Origin: Deltaproteobacteria bacterium
GTDB lineage: Bacteria; Desulfobacterota; Deferrimicrobia; Deferrimicrobiales; Deferrimicrobiaceae
NCBI GenBank assembly: GCA_003513855.1
Contig: DOTC01000203.1
Location: 13,332 to 23,332, forward strand
Direction: 5' to 3'
Length of the DNA stretch: 10,001 nucleotides
The position numbers and the translations under genes were made by a program. The notes beneath the pieces are model-generated. The model worked only from the letters and a program-made list of their open reading frames with translations, was not told the origin of the DNA and did no database searches. Within the stretch, counting starts at the first letter, position 1. Every line of letters begins with the position of its first letter. Below, piece after piece: positions 1 through 5,874 of the stretch.

Positions 1-524
1 GAAAGGACGAAGAAGAAGAGGACGAGATAGTAGTACTGGGCGTCCTTCCCGATCGGGATCTTCCCCAGGCCGAAAAAGGAGATCGGGTTCCGCATGATCC
101 CCACCAGTCCGTCGTCCCCGCCGGTGATCTCGCGGGCGTTCCAGATCAGCGAAAAGACCATCATGCCGAAGGCGAGCGTCAGCATGGCGAAGTAGATCTC
201 CGTGTGCCGGACGCAGAAAAACCCGATGAGAAGCGCAAGAACGGCGGCCGCCAGGATGCCCGCGGCGATTCCCAGGAGGGGATGGGGGGACAGATGAAGC
301 AAAAAGAACCCCATGCCGTAGGCCCCCGCCGCGTAGAACGCACCGTGCCCGAAGGAGAGGAGCCCCGTCTGTCCCAGTAAAAGGTTGTACCCCACCGCGA
401 AAATTCCGAGGAGCATGACGCGCATGGCGAGATACACGGTGAACCGGCCGGCCACGGACGGGATCGCGACCAGCACCGCGAGAGATCCCAGCACGAGTGC
501 GGCGGTCAGCGGTTTGCTCCTCAT
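1..524 (-). CDS. livM: Branched-chain amino acid-type ABC transporter permease LivM (N-terminal part, runs off the window)
   Basis: Inner-membrane permease of a Liv/HAAT-family ABC importer; it pairs with LivH to form the channel for substrate delivered by the periplasmic binding protein. About 174 codons are visible; the C-terminal half and stop lie beyond base 1, so this is cut by the window edge and not a broken gene. The start ATG (524-522) comes 4 bases after the livH stop, with GAGGT about 10 bases upstream as a ribosome site inside the end of livH, so translational coupling is likely. The translation begins MRSKPLTAAL, is strongly hydrophobic, and carries the LivM signature LLGQTGLLSFGHGAFYAAGAY-like segment (core GLLSFGHGAF) near residue 55 and the TGGDDGLVG motif near residue 135, both typical of this family. 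The family is clear; the transported substrate is not, because Liv systems also carry urea, amides and aromatic acids. Confidence 0.9.
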   Translation of the reverse strand, partial: MRSKPLTAALVLGSLAVLVAIPSVAGRFTVYLAMRVMLLGIFAVGYNLLLGQTGLLSFGHGAFYAAGAYGMGFFLLHLSPHPLLGIAAGILAAAVLALLIGFFCVRHTEIYFAMLTLAFGMMVFSLIWNAREITGGDDGLVGIMRNPISFFGLGKIPIGKDAQYYYLVLFFFVL

Positions 525-528
525 CGCG

Positions 529-1395
529 TCACCGGACCTCGCCGAAGAGCCCCTGCGGCCGCCACAGGAGAACCGCGGCCATCAGGATGAAGATCAGGAA
601 CATGTCGAAGGTAGGAAAGTAGCGCGTCCCGAACGCGGAGAGTACCCCGATGATCAGTGCGCCTGTAAACGCCCCTTTCAGGCTCCCCAGCCCCCCGATG
701 ACGGCGACGATGAACGCCTCGATGATAATGGTATCCCCCATTCCCGGCGTCAGGAGGCCGGTGTACGGGACGGCCAGCCCGCCACCGACCGCGCCGAGCC
801 AGCAGCCGAAGACGAAGACGGAGGTGAACAGGACGGGGACCCGTACCCCAAGCGCAGACGCCATTTCGCGGTCCGAGGAGGCCGCCCGGATGATCCGTCC
901 CCACCAGGTCCTCTCGAGAAAAAGCCACAGCCCGATGGCCACAAGGGGCCCCACACCGATGATGAACAGATTGTAGACGGGGAACTTCCTTCCCGCGATC
1001 GGGACGGAACCTCCAAAAAGGTCCAGGGTCGGCGGGGACAGGGATCCCGCTCCCCAGACGATCTTGACCAGATTGTCGAAAATGAGGACGAAGGCGAACG
1101 TCAGGAGCAGCTGGTAGGGCAATGCCAGATGGTAAACGCGCCGCAAGAAGAACCGTTCCACGACGAAGCCGACGGCGCACACGAACAGGGGCCCCAGAAG
1201 GAGTCCCAGCCAGAAATTCGCCCCGAGGTAGCGAAGCACGGTGAAGCAGGAGTAGGCCCCCAGCATGTAGAAGCTGCCGTGGGCGAAGTTCAACACTCCC
1301 AGCACGCCGAAGATCAGTGTCAGGCCACTGGCCACCAGCCAGATGAACATGCCGGAGGAAAGTCCGGCCAGGCAGACATGGACTATCGATTGCAC
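529..1395 (-). CDS. livH: Branched-chain amino acid-type ABC transporter permease LivH
   Basis: A 288-residue polytopic inner-membrane protein, the usual LivH length, forming the second half of the importer channel. Visible family marks are the N-terminal GVLNFAHGSFYMLGAY segment (about residues 33-48), the cytoplasmic coupling loop RAASSDREMASALGV, the VIGGLGSLKGAFTGA segment near the C-terminus and the terminal WRPQGLFG motif. The start is a GTG (1395-1393), preceded by TAGGGAG about 6 bases upstream, which is a reasonable ribosome site; no better in-frame ATG precedes it. It lies 98 bases downstream of the substrate-binding protein gene, with a strong hairpin in between, and its stop is 4 bases from the livM start. 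It is expected to need ATP-binding subunits (LivG/LivF type), which are not in the window. The substrate is not determinable from the permease. Confidence 0.93.
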   Translation of the reverse strand: MQSIVHVCLAGLSSGMFIWLVASGLTLIFGVLGVLNFAHGSFYMLGAYSCFTVLRYLGANFWLGLLLGPLFVCAVGFVVERFFLRRVYHLALPYQLLLTFAFVLIFDNLVKIVWGAGSLSPPTLDLFGGSVPIAGRKFPVYNLFIIGVGPLVAIGLWLFLERTWWGRIIRAASSDREMASALGVRVPVLFTSVFVFGCWLGAVGGGLAVPYTGLLTPGMGDTIIIEAFIVAVIGGLGSLKGAFTGALIIGVLSAFGTRYFPTFDMFLIFILMAAVLLWRPQGLFGEVR

Positions 1396-1452
1396 GACGG
1401 CTCCCTACGAAACAATTGAAAGCAACTCCCCCCCCGCGCGGAAATAGGAAGC

Positions 1453-1484
1453 CGCGGCGCCGGGTGATAAAACCCGGCACCGCG
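1453..1484 (-). promoter_or_regulatory. Strong intercistronic RNA hairpin between the binding-protein gene and livH
   Basis: Seen directly: the arms GCCGGGT (1459-1465) and ACCCGGC (1472-1478) enclose a 6-base loop, and after one C/A opposition the pairing continues for 5 more base pairs (1453-1457 with 1480-1484). In RNA made from the minus strand, the direction of the liv genes, that opposition becomes a G-U pair, so the stem is an unbroken 13 bp. The bases after it on the minus strand (GCTTCCTATTTCC) are only mildly T-rich, so this is not a classic intrinsic terminator. In binding-protein/permease operons such hairpins often protect the upstream mRNA or cause partial termination, so that the binding protein is made in excess of the permeases. 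That role is inferred here. Confidence 0.6.
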
Positions 1485-1493
1485 AACGTGCCG

Positions 1494-2789
1494 TCAAGAT
1501 TTAAACGGAGGCGAGGTCTCCGGTCCCTCGAACGGCGGCCGGGCGAAGCATTCTTTCGCGGTGATGACCCTCATCTCGCCCATCACCTTGAATGGATACT
1601 TGGGATCGGCCTTCGTCTTCCCCCACGCGACATCGTACAACGCCTGATGGTCCTCCTTCCGGAACACGCGATGCCCGGCGGGGGAATCCATCTCCATCCC
1701 TTCGAGAGCCGCGATGACCGCCATCGTGTCCTTTGAGCCGGCTTTCTCCACCGCCGCCTTGATCGCGTGGATGGAGGAGTACGCCGTCTCGGAGACGTAC
1801 GCGGGGTAATGGTTCCACCGCTTCCGGAACCTGGCCACCCACTCGTTGTTCGTCTTGCTGTCGGGATACCGGAAGAAGTACCTGCCGGAGATCCAGATGT
1901 TGTCCGGCATATCTTTTCCCAGCCCCTCAAGGACATCCATCGCGGCGCCGACGGGGAAAATGACATGCTTGACCTTGTCGAAGAGGCCCGCCTCCTTCGC
2001 CTGTTTGACGAAAGAGATCAGCTCGCCCGCCCATTCGGTGGAATACAGCCCGTCGGGGCTTGCGTCCATGATCGTGTTGATGTGGGACCGGAAATCCGTG
2101 GTCCCGAACGGGGCGAAGGATTCGGTGATGAAGGAGACGCCGGGCTTGAGCTTGCGGAGGGTTTCCTGGAACATCTTCCAGCAGGTGTACCCGTATTCGT
2201 ACTTGGGGCTGATCGTCGCCCATTTCATGGCGGGCAGATCCTTCGCGACGAACGCCCCCCCATTTCCGTCGTTGTACGTGGGGTTGCTGATCCGGAAGAT
2301 CTGCTTGATCCCCTCCTTGAACACCCTGTCTTCCGTGAGTTTTTCGGTTGCGGCATGCGTGATGATCATGACGCGATCGAGCCGTTGGATGATTGCCGGG
2401 ATGGCCAACGCCTGCCCCGAGGAATCGATGCCCGCCAGGAAATCCGCCCCCCAGCTGTCCACGAAATATCGGCAGTTCTCGATCGCCACGTCGCCCTTCG
2501 TCGTGGAATCCCGGAACTCCATCTCCACCCTCTGCCCGGCGATCCCGCCGGCCTTGTTGATCTCCTCGACCGCCATCTCCGCGCCGTACTTGTGGAATTG
2601 TCCGTACCCGGCCAGGGTTCCCGACAAGATCGCCTGGTACCCGATCTTGATGGGTCCCTTGATCGCGGGCGTCGCGGCCCACACGTTCCGGGGGAACGTC
2701 ATCCCCCCGATGGAACCCGCTGCGAGCATAGAACCGGTCGCACCCGTCAACTTGAGAAATTCCCGGCGATTGATTCCCTTTTTACCCAT
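1494..2789 (-). CDS. Tat-exported periplasmic substrate-binding protein of a Liv-type ABC transporter (Peripla_BP_6 family)
   Basis: A 431-residue precursor that captures the substrate in the periplasm and hands it to LivH/LivM. The N-terminus holds a twin-arginine signal: MGKKGINRREFLK with Arg8-Arg9 and the FLK block, a hydrophobic stretch to about residue 30, and a probable cleavage site after VWA (about residue 38). The mature part starts IKIGYQAILSG, followed by the family pattern of AVEEINKAGGIAGQRVEM and a two-lobed type I periplasmic binding fold (compare LivJ/LivK and AmiC). The start was set at ATG 2789, because AGGAGG (2795-2800 on the minus strand) lies 5 bases upstream; the frame stays open to 2855 but those extra 22 codons lack a good ribosome site and would bury the Tat motif. 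It lies downstream of the glutaryl-CoA dehydrogenase gene and upstream of livH. Ligand specificity is unknown; the neighbouring catabolic gene makes an organic acid as plausible as an amino acid. Confidence 0.9.
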   Translation of the reverse strand: MGKKGINRREFLKLTGATGSMLAAGSIGGMTFPRNVWAATPAIKGPIKIGYQAILSGTLAGYGQFHKYGAEMAVEEINKAGGIAGQRVEMEFRDSTTKGDVAIENCRYFVDSWGADFLAGIDSSGQALAIPAIIQRLDRVMIITHAATEKLTEDRVFKEGIKQIFRISNPTYNDGNGGAFVAKDLPAMKWATISPKYEYGYTCWKMFQETLRKLKPGVSFITESFAPFGTTDFRSHINTIMDASPDGLYSTEWAGELISFVKQAKEAGLFDKVKHVIFPVGAAMDVLEGLGKDMPDNIWISGRYFFRYPDSKTNNEWVARFRKRWNHYPAYVSETAYSSIHAIKAAVEKAGSKDTMAVIAALEGMEMDSPAGHRVFRKEDHQALYDVAWGKTKADPKYPFKVMGEMRVITAKECFARPPFEGPETSPPFKS

Positions 2790-2794
2790 GGTCC

Positions 2795-2800
2795 CCTCCT
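2795..2800 (-). promoter_or_regulatory. Ribosome binding site of the substrate-binding protein gene
   Basis: AGGAGG on the minus strand, 5 bases before ATG 2789. It matches the anti-Shine-Dalgarno core fully and is the reason for choosing the start just before the twin-arginine motif over the longer open frame that begins at 2855. Confidence 0.8.
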
Positions 2801-2865
2801 TCCGTTGAGGGTTGGTTCCGGATTGCCAGGCCGGCGGAATCGGCGGGAGCGGCACCTCTTATCAT

Positions 2866-2946
2866 TCACGCTTTGCGGATCCCCTGCTCCTTCTTCCCCA
2901 AGGGATACCATCCCGCCGCGGATTGACCGGATTGCACCTGCATCAT
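2866..2946 (-). CDS. Possible 26-residue small ORF between the dehydrogenase and the binding-protein gene
   Basis: I do not recognise this product. It begins with two adjacent ATG codons (2946-2944 and 2943-2941) and ends at TGA 2868-2866, encoding a hydrophilic peptide starting MMQVQSGQSAAGWYPLGKK. The sequence CAAGGGGGAA lies about 6 bases upstream of the first ATG and could serve as a ribosome site. It starts 29 bases after the glutaryl-CoA dehydrogenase stop, and 76 bases separate its stop from the binding-protein ATG. It has no membrane segment and no run of one amino acid that would mark an attenuation leader peptide. It could be a real small protein, a translated leader, or a chance frame; only the ribosome site and position favour it. 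Confidence 0.25.
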   Translation of the reverse strand: MMQVQSGQSAAGWYPLGKKEQGIRKA

Positions 2947-2975
2947 AGCATTCCCCCTTGCTGTTGCCGACGGGT

Positions 2976-4136
2976 TCATGAAACCGCGTCGATCCCCGTG
3001 AGATCCTTCCCCAGGACCAGGGTGTGGATCTCGTACGTCCCCTCGTAGGTGTCCACGGACTCCAGGTTGCACATGTGCCGCATCACCTGGTACTCGTCCG
3101 AGATGCCGTTCGCTCCCAGCATCCCTCGCGCAGTCCGGGCGATTTCGAGCGCCATACGAACATTGTTGCGCTTTGCGAGGCTGACCTGCTGGGAGCGCAT
3201 CGTACCGGCATCCTTGAGCCGCCCCAGTTTCAGCGCCAGAAGCTGTCCCATCGTGATCTGCGTAATCATGTCGGCGAGCTTTGCCTGGCTCAGCTGGAAG
3301 GACGCGATCCGGCGGCCGAACATCTTCCGCTCGAGCGTGTAGGACAGCGCCTCGTCGAAACAGGCCATCGCCGCCCCGACAGCCCCCCACGCGATCCCGT
3401 AGCGCGCCTGGGTCAGGCACATCAACGGTCCCTTCAAACCCTCGATCCCGGGAAGGAGATTCCCGGCCGGAACGCGGACATCCTCGAACACCAGCTCCGA
3501 GGTGATGGATGCGCGCAGCGACAGCTTCGACAGAATCTCCGGGGACGAAAAACCCGGGGACCCCTTCTCCACCAGGAATCCCCTCACGACGCCGTCCAGT
3601 TTCGCCCACACCACGGCGACGTCGGCCACCGTTCCGTTCGTAATCCACATCTTCGTCCCGTTGAGGACGTACCCTTTCCCGTCCCTGACGGCCCGGGTCT
3701 TCATCCCGGCGGGGTCCGATCCGTGATCCGGCTCCGTAAGACCGAAACAGCCGATCGCTTCCCCGGTACGGAGCGGCGGCAGCCACCGCTCCTTCTGCTC
3801 CTCGCTGCCAAAGGTGTGGATCGGGTACATGACGAGCGCCCCCTGGACCGATGCGAGGCTGCGCAGCCCCGAATCTCCACGCTCCAGCTCCTGCATGACG
3901 AGCCCGTAGGACACGTTATCGATCCCGGGCAGGCCGAACCCTTTCAGGTTCGCCCCGAGCAGTCCCATCTCCCCCAGTTTCGGAATCAGGTGCAGGGGGA
4001 AGGTCCCGGCGCGGTAGTGGCCCCGTACGATCGGCAGAAACTCGCGATCCACGAATTGACGGACAGAGTCCCGGATCATGCGCGATTCGCCGCTCAGATC
4101 CCCCTCGATGCCGTAGTAATCGATCCCCTTGAACAT
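2976..4136 (-). CDS. gcdH: Glutaryl-CoA dehydrogenase (acyl-CoA dehydrogenase family, predicted decarboxylating)
   Basis: A 386-residue cytoplasmic flavoprotein converting glutaryl-CoA to glutaconyl-CoA and on to crotonyl-CoA plus CO2, passing electrons to an electron-transfer flavoprotein; it acts in lysine/tryptophan breakdown and in anaerobic benzoyl-CoA catabolism. Assignment goes beyond the generic family: CFGLTEPDHGSDP (130-142), LNGTKMWITN (158-167), ARYGIAWGAVGAA (244-256), GANGISDEY (341-349) and TYEGTYEIHTLVLG (363-376) follow human GCDH closely. Glu365 is the catalytic base. Arg92 and Ser96 align with the substrate-carboxylate residues Arg94 and Ser98 of mature human GCDH; Glu85 and Tyr364 align with Glu87 and Tyr369, which I recall as marking the decarboxylating type. 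ATG 4136 is preferred over ATG 4166, since GGAGG stands 6 bases before it and nothing suitable precedes 4166. It is the first gene of the leftward group. Confidence 0.93.
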   Translation of the reverse strand: MFKGIDYYGIEGDLSGESRMIRDSVRQFVDREFLPIVRGHYRAGTFPLHLIPKLGEMGLLGANLKGFGLPGIDNVSYGLVMQELERGDSGLRSLASVQGALVMYPIHTFGSEEQKERWLPPLRTGEAIGCFGLTEPDHGSDPAGMKTRAVRDGKGYVLNGTKMWITNGTVADVAVVWAKLDGVVRGFLVEKGSPGFSSPEILSKLSLRASITSELVFEDVRVPAGNLLPGIEGLKGPLMCLTQARYGIAWGAVGAAMACFDEALSYTLERKMFGRRIASFQLSQAKLADMITQITMGQLLALKLGRLKDAGTMRSQQVSLAKRNNVRMALEIARTARGMLGANGISDEYQVMRHMCNLESVDTYEGTYEIHTLVLGKDLTGIDAVS

Positions 4137-4406
4137 CCCCTTCCTCCCCCGTTTGATGGGCCCCATCCGACGGACGGTTACGGTACCCCGGCCACCCCGG
4201 ATCCGGCCTCTCCACGCCCTCGGCTACCGCGGGCAGGAGGGATACGCCGGTGTGGACCGGGGGAAGGCGCAACCAGAAGTCGACCGCTCCCCGTATGGCA
4301 TGGAGCACGTTGACAAAATACGCCTCCGGAGATCCAGGACCCGGATCCCGGAAAGCGGCGACATCGAGAATCTCCCCCGGATATCCTGTGCTATCGTAGT
4401 TCGCGT
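4137..4406. promoter_or_regulatory. Divergent intergenic region between gcdH and lpxH
   Basis: This 270-base gap must hold the promoters for the leftward gcdH group and the rightward lpxH gene. I found no convincing paired -35/-10 boxes for either. TTGACA occurs at 4310-4315 on the plus strand but has no -10 box at normal spacing. TATCGT at 4392-4397 on the plus strand is a fair -10-like hexamer just before the lpxH ATG. An inverted repeat CCGGT-4 bases-ACCGG (4247-4260) could be a regulator site but is short. A minus-strand open frame runs into the gap as an upstream overlap of gcdH, but it is not gene-like. Confidence 0.4.
4143..4147 (-). promoter_or_regulatory. Ribosome binding site of the glutaryl-CoA dehydrogenase gene
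   Basis: GGAGG inside the purine-rich stretch GGGGGAGGAAGGGG on the minus strand, 6 bases before ATG 4136. It decides the start: the in-frame ATG at 4166 has only GTCCGTCGG before it. Confidence 0.75.
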
Positions 4407-5174
4407 ATGGAAACGGAATCCCCCATCTCCCTGGACAGGGCGATCTTTCTCTCCGACGCCCACCTGAACCAGGACGACCTGCACACCCGCAACTTCCTGA
4501 CCCTGCTGGAAAAGGCGGCGGCGGAAAACGTCCCCCTCTTTCTGCTGGGGGACATCTTCGACCTGTGGTTCGGGGCGCCGGGACTCACCTTCCGGTTCCA
4601 GAAGCCTGTGATCGAGCGCATGCGGGAACTGCATCGCGCGGGCTTTCGCATATATTACGTGGAGGGAAACAGGGATTTCTACCTGAAAAAAACCCACGAG
4701 GGGAGCACCTTCCACGCCGTCTCGGAGGGGGAGATGGTCGCCGCGGTGGGGACCCGGAAGGTGTACCTCTCCCACGGCGACACCGTGAACCGTGCCGACC
4801 TCGGCTACCGGTTCTGGAAGACCCTGTCGAAGAACCCCCTCGCGTACGGCACCCTTTCCCTCCTGCCGCCCGCCCTCGTCCTTCCCCTCGCCGACCGCAT
4901 GGAGCGGAAGCTCAAAAGGACCAACCGGCGATTCCGGGAATCGTTTCCGGAGAAGGAGTCCCGCGAGTTCGCCCTCCGGATGTTCGCTTCCGGCATCGAC
5001 ACCGTCATCCTCGGGCACTTCCACACGGAGCGGATCATCCGGTTCCGCCAGGGCCAGGCGACCGGGATCCTCGCGGTGCTCCCCTCCTGGAAGAAAGCGT
5101 GGCGGTACCTCTACCTCACCGCGGAGGGGGAGTGCGGTTTCCGGTCCTTCCGGCCCGACGCGCCGCTGCTCTGA
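4407..5174 (+). CDS. lpxH: UDP-2,3-diacylglucosamine diphosphatase-like metallophosphoesterase (LpxH family)
   Basis: A 255-residue calcineurin-like phosphoesterase. LpxH cleaves UDP-2,3-diacylglucosamine to lipid X and UMP, the fourth step of lipid A synthesis, as a peripheral protein on the cytoplasmic face of the inner membrane. All metal-binding motifs are present and spaced as in E. coli LpxH: FLSDAHL (Asp17, His19), LLGDIFDLWFG (Asp49, Asp52), EGNRDFYL (Asn88, Arg89), LSHGDTVN (His123) and ILGHFHTE (His204, His206). The insert between His123 and His204 is rich in Arg and Lys, as in the membrane-contacting cap of LpxH. The ATG at 4407 is the only start codon in this frame back to a stop at 4311, and it has no visible Shine-Dalgarno. 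It is the only plus-strand gene here and is not flanked by other lipid A genes, so a related phosphoesterase of other specificity cannot be excluded. Confidence 0.83.
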   Translation: METESPISLDRAIFLSDAHLNQDDLHTRNFLTLLEKAAAENVPLFLLGDIFDLWFGAPGLTFRFQKPVIERMRELHRAGFRIYYVEGNRDFYLKKTHEGSTFHAVSEGEMVAAVGTRKVYLSHGDTVNRADLGYRFWKTLSKNPLAYGTLSLLPPALVLPLADRMERKLKRTNRRFRESFPEKESREFALRMFASGIDTVILGHFHTERIIRFRQGQATGILAVLPSWKKAWRYLYLTAEGECGFRSFRPDAPLL

Positions 5175-5180
5175 CGCGGC
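5162..5180. terminator. Short stem-loop at the convergent junction of lpxH and the response regulator
   Basis: GCCGC (5162-5166) pairs with GCGGC (5176-5180) around a 9-base loop that contains the lpxH stop codon. There is no T-tract on either strand. The two convergent stops are only 7 bases apart, so any terminator has to lie here or inside the opposite gene. This is a weak candidate for a two-way stop. Confidence 0.2.
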
Positions 5181-5181
5181 A

Positions 5182-5838
5182 CTAGGAATCGATCTGGATG
5201 ATCCTTCTCCGGATGGCGAACTTGATCAGGCCCGCCCTCGGCCGAATGCCGAGTTTCTCCTGGATGTTGGAAAAATGGGCGACGGCCGTCTTCACGCTGA
5301 TATTGAGAAGAACCGCGATCTCCTTGTGGGAGTTCCCCTCCGCGATGAGCTTCAGGACCTGCTTTTCCCTGTCGGTCAGCCGCTCATACGGATCCTCGAC
5401 GGCCAACTCCTTCTTGTCGAGGTAATCGTCGACCAAAGACGAGGTGATGGACGAGTACAGGTAGAACTCTCCCCTTGCAACCGCCCGTATGGCCGAGATG
5501 AGGTCGGTGCCCACTGCGTGTTTGAGGATGTATCCCGAAACCTTGGCTTTGAGAAGGCGGCTGATGTATTCCCTGTCGTCGTATTGGCTCAGCACGAGGA
5601 TCTTGATATCGGGGTTCGCCTTCTTGATTTCCAGGGTCGCCTCGAGCCCGCCCAGACCGGGCATGGCGATATCCATCAGCACGATGTCGGGCCGGAGCTT
5701 GACCGCCTTCTCGATCGTTTCCTTCCCGTCCGCCGCCTCGGCCAGCACCTCGATATCGTCGTGGAGTTTCAGGAGGGCGATGATCCCCTCCCTCACCAGA
5801 GCATGGTCGTCCGCGACGAGGATCCTGGTTTTCGACAT
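5182..5838 (-). CDS. NarL/LuxR-type DNA-binding response regulator
   Basis: A 218-residue cytoplasmic transcription factor, the partner of the histidine kinase encoded just upstream. The receiver domain (about 4-120) has the acidic pair Asp10-Asp11, the phosphoacceptor Asp56 in DIVLMDIAMPG, the switch residue Ser84 and the conserved Lys106. The C-terminal LuxR-type helix-turn-helix (about 152-212) reads LTDREKQVLKLIAEGNSHKEIA followed by the recognition helix in LNISVKTAVAHFSNIQEKLG. That helix departs from the common SVKTVexHrxnI pattern, having Ala-Val-Ala-His-Phe, which may mean an unusual DNA site. ATG 5838 was chosen over an upstream TTG (5853), because it begins directly with the receiver fold and has GGGCGGGAA before it. 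The gap from the kinase stop is 36 bases, so co-transcription is likely. Its targets are not in view, but autoregulation of the cytochrome operon is a natural hypothesis. Confidence 0.93.
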   Translation of the reverse strand: MSKTRILVADDHALVREGIIALLKLHDDIEVLAEAADGKETIEKAVKLRPDIVLMDIAMPGLGGLEATLEIKKANPDIKILVLSQYDDREYISRLLKAKVSGYILKHAVGTDLISAIRAVARGEFYLYSSITSSLVDDYLDKKELAVEDPYERLTDREKQVLKLIAEGNSHKEIAVLLNISVKTAVAHFSNIQEKLGIRPRAGLIKFAIRRRIIQIDS

Positions 5839-5874
5839 GTTCCCGCCCGACAATCGGTGGAGTCCGTCAACCCC

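Noticed and set aside
521..1480. Alternative minus-strand frame of 319 codons overlapping livH
   Set aside because: It is out of frame with livH, Arg/Gly/Pro-rich, and lacks the hydrophobic pattern. The livH frame has all family motifs.
1767..2948. Long plus-strand open frame opposite the binding-protein gene
   Set aside because: It is antisense to a clear Tat-exported binding protein, its translation is rich in Arg/Asp/Pro/His with no fold-like pattern, and it has no ribosome site. Such frames are normal opposite GC-rich genes.
2922..2950. Promoter-like TTGACC, 17 bases, TAGCAT on the plus strand
   Set aside because: It faces into gcdH antisense, the nearest plus-strand gene starts 1.4 kb away, and the -10 match is only four of six.
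3024..4313. Long plus-strand open frame opposite gcdH
   Set aside because: It is a mirror of the GC-biased codon pattern of gcdH; the translation has no recognisable motif and is loaded with Arg, Pro and His.
4310..4315. Perfect TTGACA on the plus strand upstream of lpxH
   Set aside because: No -10-like hexamer lies 16-18 bases downstream, and it is nearly 100 bases from the ATG, so a promoter cannot be claimed from it.
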